The notes under the pieces are model-generated. The model ran no database searches. It was not told the DNA's origin and saw nothing but the letters and a program-made list of their open reading frames with translations. The position numbers were made by a program, and so were the translations under genes. This document shows, one piece after another, positions 1 to 12,862 of a stretch of 64,000 bases of DNA. Source of the stretch: Phoenix dactylifera. Its lineage: Eukaryota; Streptophyta; Magnoliopsida; Arecales; Arecaceae. The DNA lies in assembly GCF_009389715.1 (NCBI RefSeq), contig NC_052399.1, forward strand, positions 14,201,646-14,265,645, given 5' to 3'. Position 1 is the first letter of the stretch; each line of letters begins with the position of its first letter.

Positions 1-880
1 GGCATCGTTGTTACTGAATGAACCAACACTTGAGTAGCCAAGCATGATAATTCACAATGAAAACTAATAAAACAAGCCCACACAGAACTGCTCACGAGGT
101 CAGTCTGAAGGAAAACACAAGGCAAACAACATGACCACGGTGATGACCAACCTGTAGTCAGTGTCTCTCAAATTGGCAACTTGGCATTGTTATGCTCTCC
201 ATGATCCAAGGTTTGACCTGAGAATATTTGCTTTTTAATAGTCCCGACTGAATTCAGATAGGATGAGGCATGGAGACCAGCCCACAATTATTGGAACCAT
301 ACTCGTGTCGCTCAAGGTGGGTTCCTCGAAGAAAACCCAACCAGGGTCCTCATCACCTTTTGCCCTTCAACCCTAGACTTCATCTCAGAAGCTGCCACTT
401 GGCCTGTTGCATATATATATATATATATATATATACGGCATTCCAGCTGTGGCCCATTTGCAGTGCTGACAAGACTCTGAAGTGCATCGACAATCTTGGT
501 TGAAGCGTGAAAGACAAGTATGAGACGGCAATGCCAAGCCATTAACCCAATACTTTAAAGTAAATAATAATATTGCTTCCTCTTGCACTTTGTAAGGCGG
601 AAGTGTCCGGATTTCGACACAATTAGGCAGTGGCCGGCCGGCGTCTGGTGGGGTTTTCTGCCCTTCACCCACCCCCACTTGCGGGTATTAATTGGTAGAT
701 GACTAAGCCTTGCAGGACTTCTGAAAGGGAGTGTCGGACCTCCTTCCATCGCAGGACTTGCTCACATGTGGCAGAGCCTCGCGGACACTTGGCAGCAAAG
801 GATAGGAGGAGCCAAGCACTTCAGATGCATCCGAACGTTTCCTCATCGTGCTTCCCATGACCCCTGGGTCAGACCCCCAC
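1..880. other. Left-edge intergenic DNA
   Basis: No reading frame here looks like a gene. The stretch holds an AT dinucleotide microsatellite at 411-435, and its last part is the upstream region of the carboxylesterase gene. Confidence 0.6.
411..435. repeat. (AT)n microsatellite
   Basis: An uninterrupted run of about twelve AT dinucleotides. It produces Tyr-Ile repeats in several meaningless frames. Confidence 0.95.
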
Positions 881-883
881 CTT

Positions 884-891
884 TATAAATA
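884..891 (+). promoter_or_regulatory. TATA box of the carboxylesterase gene
   Basis: TATAAATA lies 84 bases upstream of the first ATG of the carboxylesterase at 968. A transcription start about 30 bases downstream (near 915) would place that ATG first in the mRNA. This argues against any start upstream of it. Confidence 0.65.
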
Positions 892-967
892 AGCCCCCCC
901 GAGGGCGTTGGATTGGGAGATAGATCAAGATCATCCCCTTCTTGGAGTAATTCCATCAGTATCTTTT

Positions 968-2011
968 ATGAGGAGAAGAATGGGCGTCCTTTCCCTGGGC
1001 GACTCAAGGCTCAACCATCAAGCAGGCAAGGATCATGGAGCTGTACTTGAGGAGATTGTAGGGCTCATCAGGGTCTACAAGAATGGTCACGTAGATCGTC
1101 TCCCGGCGGTCTCCGACGTGCCGTGCACTTGGGCCCCCGAGGCCAGCGTTACCAGCAGGGACGTGGTCATCAGCCATTCCACGGGCGTCTGGGCTCGGTT
1201 CTACGTGCCCAAGGCCCAAGGGCGCTTGCCCTTGCTCGTGTACTTCCATGGCGGCGGGTTCTGCGTCGGCTCTGCTGCATGGAGCTGCTACCACGAATTC
1301 CTGGCTCGCCTGGCCTCGAGAGCCAGCTGCCTCATCATGTCGGTGAACTATCGCCTGGCGCCGGAGAACCGCCTTCCTGCGGCCTACGAGGATGGCCTCG
1401 CTGCGACGAGGTGGGTGAGGCAGCAAGCAAGCTATGGCGGCTCCGACGAGTTCAGCTGGTGGAGGATGCACTGCAACTTCGCTCGAGTTTTTCTTGGCGG
1501 CGACAGCGCCGGCGCGACCATAGCGCACAACGTGGCCGCGCAGCTGGGATCTCTCGGCGGTCCCGAGTCCGTCCTGAAGCCGATCTGCCTCAGAGGAGTG
1601 ATTCTCATCCAACCTTTCATCGGCGGCGAGGCACGAACTGCGTCGGAGAAGGACCTGGTGCAATCTTCGAGATCAGCGCTCGGCTTGACCACGTCGGATT
1701 GTTATTGGAGGTTGGCGCTGCCCTTCGGCTGCAACCGTGACCACCCGTGGTGCAATCCCTTGGCGAAGGGCGCCCCGAGGCTGGAGGACTTGAAGCTTCC
1801 TCCTCTTCTGGTGTGCGTATCGGAGATGGACATATTGAGAGACAGGAATCTAGAGTTCTGCAAGGCCCTCAGGAGAGCAGGGAAGAGTGTGGAACAAGCG
1901 ATGTATGCCGGAGTGGGGCATGCCTTCCAAGTTCTCCACAACCATCATATGTCCCAAGCCCGGACCCATGAGATGTTGGCGCACATGAAAGCCTTCATTA
2001 GCAATAGATGA
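968..2011 (+). CDS. Plant carboxylesterase (CXE, alpha/beta hydrolase-3 fold)
   Basis: An intronless gene for a 347-residue serine esterase of the plant CXE/gibberellin-receptor-like family, which hydrolyses small carboxylic esters, probably in the cytosol since no signal peptide is visible. The oxyanion-hole motif HGGGF is at residues 94-98, the nucleophile elbow GDSAG at 178-182 (Ser180), the likely acid Asp288 in EMDILRD, and His318 in GVGHAF, so the triad is complete. The N-terminus (HGAVLEEIVGLIRVYKNGHV) resembles the CXE6/CXE17/CXE15 branch. The true GA receptor GID1 has lost the catalytic His; this protein keeps it and should be an enzyme. I start at the first ATG (968); the in-frame ATG at 980 is an alternative. 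The frame is open further upstream but has no ATG there. The coding GC content is far above the flanks. The substrate cannot be told from sequence. Confidence 0.9.
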   Translation: MRRRMGVLSLGDSRLNHQAGKDHGAVLEEIVGLIRVYKNGHVDRLPAVSDVPCTWAPEASVTSRDVVISHSTGVWARFYVPKAQGRLPLLVYFHGGGFCVGSAAWSCYHEFLARLASRASCLIMSVNYRLAPENRLPAAYEDGLAATRWVRQQASYGGSDEFSWWRMHCNFARVFLGGDSAGATIAHNVAAQLGSLGGPESVLKPICLRGVILIQPFIGGEARTASEKDLVQSSRSALGLTTSDCYWRLALPFGCNRDHPWCNPLAKGAPRLEDLKLPPLLVCVSEMDILRDRNLEFCKALRRAGKSVEQAMYAGVGHAFQVLHNHHMSQARTHEMLAHMKAFISNR

Positions 2012-4513
2012 AAGGAATATTAAAGGCTAGCTGTGCCTTCCTTCGCAAATTAAAATGTCTCTAAATCTTGTACCGCGGTGGCCAAGCCTTGAGATTGAAA
2101 ATTTCCTGTGTATATGTAGTTAATAGATCTGAATACCTGACAGATGCCCTTCATAATCCAGGATGATTTGCTTGCAATTACTGCTAAGCAACTTGGGTAT
2201 TTTTATTGAAGAAATTCTGGCCTTTGATTTCATCTAGGGATTTTATCTGAAGATGCGTTTGATCCAGCTAATCTTGGGAGGAGTTGAAGTAATGATAACA
2301 GCAACAATAATAAATAATGTTACAAAGATTTTCTATAGACATATCATTTTGGGAGGCAAATGGGTTCCGATACATCGGTCAGTGGCTAGGGGAAACGGGG
2401 GCAAACGAGGCCTCAGCAGGGGCCTACTTTGTCCACGACAGGGAGTGATGCTCCATGCAAGAAGATTGGCAGGCGAGTGTCGGGTGTGAAGTAAGCGCCT
2501 TAACGGAGCAGGAGATCGTTTTACAGCAAAATAGAAAAAGGAAAATAGATTTGAGATGGAATTCATGAGAACACCTACTGGCCGCAAGGACGAGCAATGT
2601 ATCTAAAACCCCAAAGGAAAGCAGGGATGATGGAAATTTGCGAGTCAAGATGGAGAAGGAAAGAAGCATCATGATCTTTGTTAATCAAAGATATCTTAAT
2701 GTTTTGATTGATTAATATATACTCCTTGCACCACCATCCTGCGGAAGCACGTTACTAGCAAGAAACATAATACGCACCATCATTAGTTTACTCGCGCATT
2801 CAAGTACTCAAACCGGAACTTCAGACATCTAGGGCCCGGCCTGCTTGGATACCCATGCAAGGGGAGGTGTGGAAGGGAAGAGTTTTTCCGAGTAGAAACA
2901 AACTTGTCCTGTCTTCTAATGATAAGATAAATCAATGTTTTATCAAGACATCTTATATCTGAAAACCAAGGACCAATCTTCTCCACTTCCATGTACTTTC
3001 TTCTCTTCCAATGCCCGCAGCCACTTGTTTTCACCGCAGCGCGAGGTTATCCATGGATAACCGACACCCATCCAAACAGAGGGCAATTGTCGGGCCATCC
3101 AAACAGGGCATTTCATCTAGAAATGTCAGTGAAATCTTTCTTACAAACGGTCGCTTGAATTATTTCGCAAATAGGGAACCATTAGGAAAAAATATTAGAG
3201 AGAAAGGGGTAGCCTACTAGGTTCATGTCTAAACAAAGTCTATGGCAATAGACACCAGATACAGAGAGAGAAATAACTGAATTGAATAAAAGGGAGGTTG
3301 AATTGTCTGCATGCAAACATAAGCAGAGTTGATGTAAATCCATATCTAATTGACAACAACAGCTCAATCCATCTTACCAAAAATCAAGCAGATTCTTCTT
3401 TGGCAATGGCAAGATGCTAACAATTTGGACCAGACATGCTGCATTGAAGATTTTCAGTATCTCCTTGCTAAGAATCTCAATCCAGCTCGCAGATTTTCTT
3501 GGGTTCCCTTCCCTTATCTTTTTGAGCACTTTAATACGAATTCAAAGTACCTCTCCTTCTCCCACCCCGCAATCCGGCCGGCTGTATATGACAACATCGC
3601 AATCAGATCTCCAGCACTTTATTCCTTACCGATGATATTCTTATTCTTTAGCTGATGTATTCATTTCTAGCTACTTCTTCACAGATCCACCTATTGCTCA
3701 TTTCATATGAAATTACCTTGTCTATCGACAAGAATTGCAACTAGTTCAACACAATCACCCTTTAAACAGAATTTCTCAAGTCTACACTAACAGTAAAAAT
3801 TAAATCAAGAACTCAAAATGCATCTCTGATATCTTCATCCTGTTCTTTCTTCATCATGGTGCATAAGAATGAGTTCAAGTAAATCATAGGCAGGACAAAG
3901 GAAGAGGATCCAACACTGCAGCACAATATATGCAGGAGATTTGTGCAGCTGAACTCCAGCCCAGTCCTGCTGGATTTTAATTTGTTCTTATGCACCAATA
4001 TAAGGACTTGCACAATTTGTTTAGCGAACAATTAACCAACTGAAATCAATCAAAATAATCATCTGTAGCTTTTTATCATTCAATGGATATACTAACAGCA
4101 GTACACTTCACTTACCAATGCTCAGCGTATCCTGGTTGGATATGGGCATAATGCAGTGGGTGCACAACATTTACTTGATTGGATTGGAATTCACCGAGCA
4201 GGATAATAATTTGCCGGGCAACAACTAAAGCTTATGATATTGATTTTGGAAGGTGATGAAACTTAACAAGGTAGTCGTGCAATGCAGTCAAGTGTGTTAT
4301 ATAGTCAAAACTAGCTAGTCTCTCCATCTTTGCCATTTAGGTCAGGTTCAAAGCTAAACGAGCAGAATGTCTGCAAGGCAGGGAACCCAGCTTCCCTCAG
4401 AAAAAGTTTAAAAAGTTTTATGTTCAAAAAAGGGAATAAAAAAAATCCTAGCAGTGTCATGGAAGACTGATGCAAGACCTGAGCCAATACTGACTACCTT
4501 GTTGAGGAAGACA

Positions 4514-4613
4514 TCATAATGGAAGCTGACGAGCAATCAGTCAAAACTATCACTCAAAGATTCCTCATAATGGAAGCTGATGAACAATCAGTCACACCAA
4601 CACAAAGATTCCT
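4514..4613. repeat. 51-bp tandem duplication
   Basis: Two adjacent imperfect copies (starting at 4514 and 4565) share a TCATAATGGAAGCTGA core followed by a similar tail. This looks like simple local duplication, with no sign of function. Confidence 0.75.
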
Positions 4614-7600
4614 TTGGTTGATGTAGCCCCTAGTTGATGCATGTAATATACTCAGTGAAGCAAGAAAATCAGTTGGGCCTCTAGAAGACCTTAAAGGTTA
4701 GCTGACCAATCAATGTCAATATGTGCATCTCAAACGTGACCCAAGGCTCCTTCCAGACCATAGAAGGTTGCGTATTGTCTAGCGTTAGAGTCAGACCAAC
4801 AAAGATTCCATTCAAGATGAAAGAGGCAATCTTCATGATTTATTCACTAGATTTGTTTTTAAACAACTTGGATCCACTCCATATAAAGTGAGGCCAGCCT
4901 TTTGTATATTTGAAGTTTTAAGGTCATCCAAACTTTATACTTCATCTTAAAATTTTTGCTGGACCAAAATTTACAAGACATAATGTAATATAACGGGAAC
5001 CACAATTTTTATAGGTATGAATAGATTCTATCCAATAAGATTTCATGTTTTTCAGTAATCATTTAAATCCTTATTTTTGGGGACTGCTTTGTTAGCACCC
5101 TATAAATGTAAATATTATGAGGGGTTCTTTTTTGCATTTAAAAGTCACAGCAAGTAGATTGAACAACACATTCCTCGATCTGATTCCTGAGAATATTTCT
5201 TGATTCAGAAGCCAACCAAAACTCAGGCATCTATCATGGTTGTGTGAAACTCTGAGAACTAAATACTCTCAAAGGTAGTAAGCGAGGTCACGTTATTTGT
5301 TCACGACAACCTGAAAACACAGCCATATCAAAGATCGCATTTTTAAAACTGTAAAGCATCAAACTCATGATCATGGCGTTATCCATGGCATGATCCTCAC
5401 AGCCGTTATAGAACTTCTGGGCAGAGCCATTACCACTGTCTTGCCCTTGGGAAAGCTATATTATTTTTGGATGTTTCCTCTGGAAATCTGATTGATTGCT
5501 GCATCTTCTCTTTCTTAGGAGGATAATGTCTTTATCAAAATCAAGAATTTGTGCTCTCAATGGCCTCAGTGAAAACCTTGAATTGCCAGGGTCCCTTTTC
5601 GGCATAGTACTCGATGAAGCCAATGAAAATGCCTAGGTGCTCCTATATGGTCTTTAGCATCTCCTGCTGTAAATATTTCCAACCCGATCAAGTCAAGTGG
5701 GATGAGTTGCTTTTCTACTGGCTCAAACTGCAATTAATGGACCGCAGCCAATCTAAATGCTATAACAAGCTCAAATACACAGCTCCCCTTCTTCCTATGA
5801 CATCTTAAAGTCCATCACTTACTAATAGGAAACTTCTACATAGCGTGACATACCTGCTTCAGAAACTTCAAGTGTTCTTAAAACATATGCTTCCCCTCAC
5901 CTGCTCGCAATGCTGGCACCGATGATCCATTCTAACCAGGCATTCAGTTCAAACTCCTATGGCCACTTACAGGCAAAAACATGTCATCCAAAGAAAGGGT
6001 AAGAATCAAAACTTTCATATACCAAAATTGGAAGCTAAGCCACATCTACTTGAACATTTTCTGGTGGAATTGGACCTTAAGTCGCTGAATAACTGCATTC
6101 TGATGCTCCAAACACGTGACCTCATTGCAGTTACTGCCATACATGGATGTATCACCCTAAATTGCCTCATTTGTGCAGTCTCGTTCTCCTGCTGAGAAAA
6201 TAGAAGTGCACCAGAAGACATCTTGATCTACCAATCAGAGACAAGAAGGCTTGATTAACATAAAAGAATCCAGGATCTTACAGCTTCTCCAACACTTTTC
6301 ATAAATTCTTCTTCAAAATATTTTTCAACAGGACCTTTCAAGTCTATGCAGGAAAACCCAGCATTGTTATAGACATCATTGTTATACAATACATGATGGC
6401 AACCAATCCTCCTCTCCCTTCTTATTTCATTTCCGATAGCATATCTTCCCTCCATGACTCTGTGTCATTCATTCTGAATATACTTGGTGGGAACCACTTC
6501 TTCCTCTGTTGCTCATTCTATCTCTACAGCCAACATCAGGCACTCCTTCTCAAACCAGGACAACTTCCTGAATTAGAAATAAAGATACAATACTTCCTAA
6601 GGATGTGAAATAGTGACAGTGTAAAGAAAACTACACTAGACTTCAGAAAGTTGTTTCAGCTGCTGACTCAAGGAGATGTTCTTTGAGATCATCGAATGAT
6701 GCTATAGTTTGATCAAAAACACAACACTGCGTATGGAAAAAGGGGAACTATTACAAGAACAAATTAAAACTCAATCTATATAGGACGGAGAACATGGAGA
6801 TGACAACTGCAAGAGAGGTTATTGACCATAGTTAGGAAGAAAAATCTTCTTGAATTCCAGGAATAAGGAGAATGAAAAACAAAAAAGCAACCCTGAAGTG
6901 AAAATCTTCAACATAAGAGAAATGTTGAATTCAAGATGAAAATTAGTATAATTTTGGTATCATATGTATAAAAATGATCCAGTCCAATCTGAAACAAAGT
7001 CATTTGGATTAGGCTTGGATACAGATAATCCAAGCTGAAAACTGTGTTTGTTTTCACAAACCACCTTGGATTTAAGAAAGTAATTTACTTTTGATAAATA
7101 ACCCTTATTTAGTTAATCATTAACTTGAGTAGTTGATGATGATCTTTATGCATTTGTTGATCAATCTTGTGTAAAATGCCTCGTTGCTAACACCTAGATG
7201 TTGCTTAACAGCTCTTCTTCTGCATAATATGTTTAGGCTATAATCAGGTCTTATGGTTTGTGTTTTAGATGTTTTAGACCTGATTCAGCCTTGAAAACCC
7301 AATAGACTGGCAAAATAAATTTTAGATAACTCAGGTGAAACTTTCCATGAATACATAAAATTTTAGATAACTCAGCTTGAAGATAATATATAATGTTTCT
7401 GACCCAATAGGTTAGGCTTGGATTAAAATTATTGTCTCAATCCAATAAGGATTTGATTTGGGTTGTGCCAGACTACAATCAAGCCAATGCACTAGCAAAC
7501 CTATTGATTATGTTCAGAGATCAGATGATAAGCCAGAAACATTATATATTATCTTCAAATATGTATTCATGGAAAGTTTCACCTGTTTATTATGTGTTAG

Positions 7601-9061
7601 TAAGACAATAATTATAATCTGGAGGAAGGTTTATAATCAGAACAAAATTGACTCTCATCAGAGTGAGATCCACTCTAAACTATCATGGAGAACTATTTCT
7701 TCGATTTTAAGATTAACTAGAGAGATGATGGAGTCAATAACTTTTAGGATGTAAAATATCAGTTCTTACTATGGAAACCAAGGCACATGGATCTTTACAA
7801 TTCAAATATCACTTCAAGAACATGATTCGTGCTATGTTAAGAACTTTTTCTTTTCTCAAAAAATGGAAGGATCATTTTCAAATAAGCTTCTAACCACTGC
7901 CTTATTGTCATAAAATGGAGTTTGGATACTGGGGATCCTTGTTCATGTCTCTTTAAAATATTAATCCCTCCTTAGGCTTTAAGAGCTTGACTAGAAAACA
8001 ACAGAATACTTCATGGTGGAATGAAATGAACATTTTCCCCCACAAGAAGCTCATGAGTCTTTATTATTGATGAAAATGCTGCAAGAAAACAATCAAACGG
8101 ATGCAAGAGACATTCTTCAAAAAAAGAATTACAGAAATGCCCTTTACAATGCAGACCATAAGACTACTGAAAAGAGTTGCAAATTGCTCAAAGATGGAGT
8201 GGAATGACTAGGACAATGTCTCCAAAAGAAGTTAAGCATGAAATAACATTGATACTATGCATTTATAACAGTTTTTTCCCTCTTGGTTCACTATTGTAGT
8301 AGAGAACCAAATCATGACCAAGATATTACAAAGGATATTGTTAATGTTTCAAAACAAACCAAAACCAACATGCCTTGTCTGGTTATCCCAAGTACTCAGG
8401 TTTAACTTTTGCAACACGTAGTCACTGCCAGTGCTATGTAATCCTTTTTCTATAACTTCTTTTTGAGTTATCGTATAACTTTCCTCGCTTTATTCCCAGT
8501 CATTTAACATAAGCATCATGCGATGACAATGACGATGATGATTGATGGTTAAAAAAATATGTATGAATAGTTGAGCAAAATGCGGCATCTAATGGTGGAT
8601 CTCAATGGTTGAGAATTTTAGCAAAACTAAAATCAAGAGTCGAATCTAATTGTATCTTAACCAATGAAAGCATGGAATGAAACTCATAGACCATAGGCCT
8701 ACCAATAAGCTAGAATTTGGTCAAATTCAACCCAATTAGCCCACGTATGGGCCAAAATTCTTTGACCCAATGTACCTAGAAAATGATCCAACAAATTACC
8801 CTACTAGTAACTAGGTCAGACTCAGTTTTGTGTGGACCTAATTGGACTTGTTCAAATTATATGTATTATAAAATAAAATTTATATCCAACAACAATTTAC
8901 TTATCAAATATCTCATAACCGCTTTTCCAAACCCTTGATTCCATATTTTGCTACTCTCCCATGCAATTTCCAATCCGCAATCCTTCAAGTCTTCCTTAAA
9001 TGATCATCAATCACAACAACTCCTCCTTCCTTCTCTCATCTTCTAGCCATCCCTACCTCCA

Positions 9062-9206
9062 TATCTCTCTCTCTTACACAATAACCCAAGAAAGCACTCA
9101 CCGTCACTGCAGTCGTTACCCCATCTCCACCTCCATCTCCATCTCTCTTTGCACTATAACCCAAGAAAGCACTCACCCTCACTGCAGTTGTTAACTCATC
9201 TCGACC
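9062..9206. repeat. 75-bp tandem duplication in a pyrimidine-rich tract
   Basis: The block centred on ATAACCCAAGAAAGCACTCA recurs 75 bases apart (9081 and 9156) inside CT-rich low-complexity sequence. Open frames across it on both strands are products of the repeat. Confidence 0.75.
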
Positions 9207-11334
9207 TCCAACGTCACTCCATCTATGCTCCATCACCTGCCTCCACCATGCTCTACCTTTGTGCCATCACCACTCTCCACCAAGCCCCATCCATCCCACC
9301 CTTACCTAGGCCCCTACCTTGCTATTCTCCACCCTTCCCCAATCCAACCCCGCTAACCACCACCTATCCCAAAAAGGAGGAAAAAAAAACATGCACCCTT
9401 CTTCTACCATTGCTATGACTGCTAATGATACCTTGACCAAACCCTAATCCTTAGTCCTAACCCCTAAAACTTTTCCTTCCAGAAGCAAAAGGAAAAAAAA
9501 TAATAGATGTTCAGGTCAAGTTTCGGATACCTGAATATTGGTTGGTTTGGTTCAACTCACAACTTTCTTAACCTGGCGAACAAGTTAACTAGATTGTAAG
9601 GCTGCTTTTCGTGTTGTACAAGGCTAATTTTGGTTAAAGGTACCTTAGATCCCCTTGGTTGGTTGTTGTGTGCCAATGCTTACGCTTTATGATAACTAGT
9701 GAATAGGTTTGCTCCAACAAAGAAGTAGAACAAAATTTTTGATGGCTAATATTGGAATTATCGTAACTTCCTTAGTAGTTTGTTGCCCCTATATAGAGGT
9801 TCTTTAAGGAGTCTCTAACTCTCAAAAGCCATATCAAATAAACAAAATTGGCCCATTGCTTTCATATAATACTACACGATGAACCTCGTTTTAGACAACT
9901 AGGTGTAAGTTTTAAGATTTGCTTTATAGAATGTTGGAAGGATGAACATTTGCTGTTGATACAAAGCTAGACCTATTATGTTCATTGAGCACAACATCAA
10001 TCTATAAAGAAATCCCACTACAGCAATTAGCAAAGCTGAAAAATCTGAACCAACCTTCATTTCTTCTCCTACCAATCTGCATAATGTGTGAGACGGTGTT
10101 GAACCTATAGTTGAATTATTGCTTGATTTGGTCAATGATCAAAGGAAGTTTGTGGAGCTCTTGTTCCTAAACATTACCAATCATCCAGAAAGCTAAAGGG
10201 GATGAATTTACAAAATAGATAGGCAATGATGAAGTATGAATGTGCATCCTTTCAAACATAAATAAATAAACCTTTGGTGCATTTCAAAGCCGATAACTCA
10301 AGGGATTTAACACAACTATCATATCATTTATTACCCCACAATGGATCTGTCACAACAGTGCATCTTTGAAAATGTGCTAAAGCGCAAAATGTATGGTTTT
10401 TGGGAAACAATAATCTATCATGAGGCCGTAATTATGGATCTCAAGATGAAACTCTTTAAGATTCCTGCAAGAAACACTAAAATGTTTCTTTCCATTTTTT
10501 GTTTACACTCTATCTCTTGGATTGCCAAGCACAAAAACAAGTTGAGGATAAAATGATAACAGCAACATGCCAACAGCTTGCCCTGAAATGTAGTATTTTG
10601 ATTAACATCCTTTCTCTTGCATTCTTAAGCAAAACAGTAACAATTCACAGAGTAAAACCACTCAATACAGAGTTCAGATTTACTCTGACGATGCATTTAG
10701 AACTGTCTAGATTCTAGATATGGTAATGAACATGAATGAAATCTAGAACTATTAGTGTACACAGTGTTAATTTGCACTTTATCAATACCATAATCATAAC
10801 CATCAAGTGTTGTTGCAATTATTAGGAGGATTGAATTTCATCAATGCATGAAAAAAGCGAGCTAATATCATATCTCAATATAAAACTATGTAAAAAGCAC
10901 CAAAAATGAACCCAATGAACAACATATTAATCTAAAACAATCATGCATTATCAAGAAAAAGAAAACATAAACGTTACAAATATAAAACATGAAAACATTC
11001 TGGAATAGGCATGTGAAAGTCCCTGAGTAACCAACACCAGGCTTGAGATTGATGACTAGAACACAACTACAAATGATCCATAACACATCAAAATCCAAGA
11101 ACATCCATCCATACTCAAGTTCATGGTAGAAATTTCACATGATGCAATCGCATACTTATTATATAACATTTGAGACCCGCTACGAATTTTTGACCTTGGA
11201 AGCAAATCTCTAATCATAGAAGCAAATCAGAAGCATCATGTTATAAACATCATATGAAGACTTTTAGAAGACAATCAACCAGCAAAACCAGAAAAGCAGT
11301 TTGAAGAATTATTCGACGGCGATTGGACTTTCCT

Positions 11335-11775
11335 CTACTTCTTGTCACGTGCGACCTCGCCGTCGTTGGGAAAGAAGCCCATAAGCCGGCCAGCGGAGTT
11401 CTGGTAGGCGTACATGAAACCGCCCATCAGCCCGATCAGGCCGCCCGTCACCATCGAGGGCCCTCGGATGTTGGGCTTAATCCCTGCACGAATTAAAGCG
11501 ATTGTCAAACCCTAACCCTAACCCTAACCCTAACCCTAGCCCTAGAAAAGATTGGGGGAGAATGGGCGAAGCCGGCGGGACTGACCGGAGAGATAGCCTA
11601 CGGTGACGGAGACACCGGTGATGGTGGAGAGACGGAGGTAGTCGAGGGTGCTGAAGTTGGCGACGGTCTTGGTGAAGGGAGGATTGCGATCCACCACCGG
11701 GTACTCCGGCTTCACCGATGCTGTTATGTCCGTGTTCATCTCTCTTCCCTCGGCCGCCGCGTCCTCCTCTTCCAA
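11335..11775 (-). CDS. Mitochondrial complex I 20.9-kDa-type small subunit (NUXM-like)
   Basis: Two exons on the minus strand: 11775-11586 and 11483-11335, with a 102-base GT-AG intron. The product is 112 residues from the first ATG, or 100 from the internal Met at 11739, whose context (MNTDITASVKPEYPVVDRNP) matches how plant orthologues begin. It is the plant homologue of the NADH-ubiquinone oxidoreductase 20.9-kDa subunit (Arabidopsis At4g16450), an accessory protein of the membrane arm of respiratory complex I. Two hydrophobic segments are visible: STITGVSVTVGYLSG, ending at the exon junction, and the glycine-rich GPSMVTGGLIGLMGGFMYAY. The C-terminal GRLMGFFPNDGEV is the family hallmark. 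The junction splits a Gly codon. Downstream to the left there is no other gene for 9 kb. Confidence 0.9.
11508..11545. repeat. Interstitial telomere-like repeat inside an intron
   Basis: About six head-to-tail CCCTAA-type hexamers (the last two slightly altered) lie wholly within the intron of the complex I subunit gene. The unit is the six-base TTAGGG form, not the seven-base TTTAGGG form usual at plant telomeres. Confidence 0.9.
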
Positions 11776-12862
11776 TCTTTTCCCAAACCCCCGCAGCCTA
11801 AAAGGCTTCTTGCAGCTTGCGAGGTTCCGGCCGGACCGGAAGAGAAACGAACCAGATCCAGCTTGAACCTGGGCCAGTTTCTAACCCATGAAAATTGGGC
11901 TGTTAGCTGGGCCCAAACAATAAGTTTTACTTGACCATTATCACGTAATCTAGTACCAATAAATTCATTCGGTGAAAGTTTAAAGAAAATTTCTATATCT
12001 TTATATGCAAATTTGTGCACTCATGAGCCAGCTTATGATTGATTGCAGCATGTCCCATGATTGTCTCATGCATGGCTGATCATAGTACTTGCATGTGCAT
12101 GTAGATAAGAGTGGTCGAGCTTAAACAAGACCATCCTTAAGATACATACATGATTAATTTAGTGCGTCTAAAAGTAAATATCATGTTAATTTTTTAAGTT
12201 TCAATTTGTTACAACTATTATCTGCTATTTTTTGCACAAGAAACTAGCAAAATTAACATAAGAATCTATAATGATAGTCATGGCTATCACTGATATTAAA
12301 AACACGACATTTATGGAAATAATTACACCATCCATACTGAAACGTCAGCAAAAATGACGATTTTAAGATATAATTCAAAGCTGTTTTCAGTTTTTCTCGG
12401 AAAGAAGCCACTTATGGGGCATCCAATATGGAGCCAAACTTAAACTATGGCACGATCGAGGAGTTTGTTTAGGATCTTGTCCGTTCTGACCCGTGATCAG
12501 ATTCCACCCGTATACGCACACATATTGCTAACGGTAACACCGATCGTCCCCATAAGTTGATACATTTTTATATGGCAGTCATGGCTGCAAGCGTTACAAG
12601 GAGGGTGACAAAAGGTTGTCTCATCTCCAACACGGCCCACACGGAAAAGTTGGAAATAAGGATGGATTCGTTGTACGCACAAAAAAGAAGATAGATTCAT
12701 TGTCGTTATCGAGCCATTCAACTTGGACCCACGAGCCCTGGATCGTAAACTGAACCTTATATATGAAACACACCCATGGAGTTACATCTCTCTCTATATA
12801 TAGCCTCCTCGCTGTCTCTGCCGCTCCACCAGTTCATCAAACTCCCTCTTTCCTTTGTAGAA
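11776..12862. other. Intergenic region between divergent genes
   Basis: This is the shared upstream region of the leftward complex I subunit gene and the rightward four-exon gene. Apart from their presumed promoters I see only AT-rich sequence. A TATATATA run just before 12810 could serve the right-hand gene. Confidence 0.5.

Larger units (their letters stand above)
2012..11334. other. Long AT-rich intergenic region without a recognisable gene
   Basis: More than 9 kb in which all open frames are short, AT-rich and without domain motifs. It contains two small tandem duplications, listed separately. I saw no tRNA, no clear transposon ends and no conserved exon. Old decayed transposon sequence is likely but cannot be named by eye. 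Confidence 0.5.

Noticed and set aside
908-967. Upstream extension of the carboxylesterase frame
   Set aside because: It has no ATG and lies at or before the start expected from the TATA box at 884.
1004-1663. Long open frame antisense to the carboxylesterase
   Set aside because: It is a shadow of the GC-rich coding sequence, with no family resemblance.
9000-9418. Several open frames on both strands with Ser/Thr/His-rich translations
   Set aside because: They come from a CT-rich tract with a 75-base duplication; low complexity with no domain.
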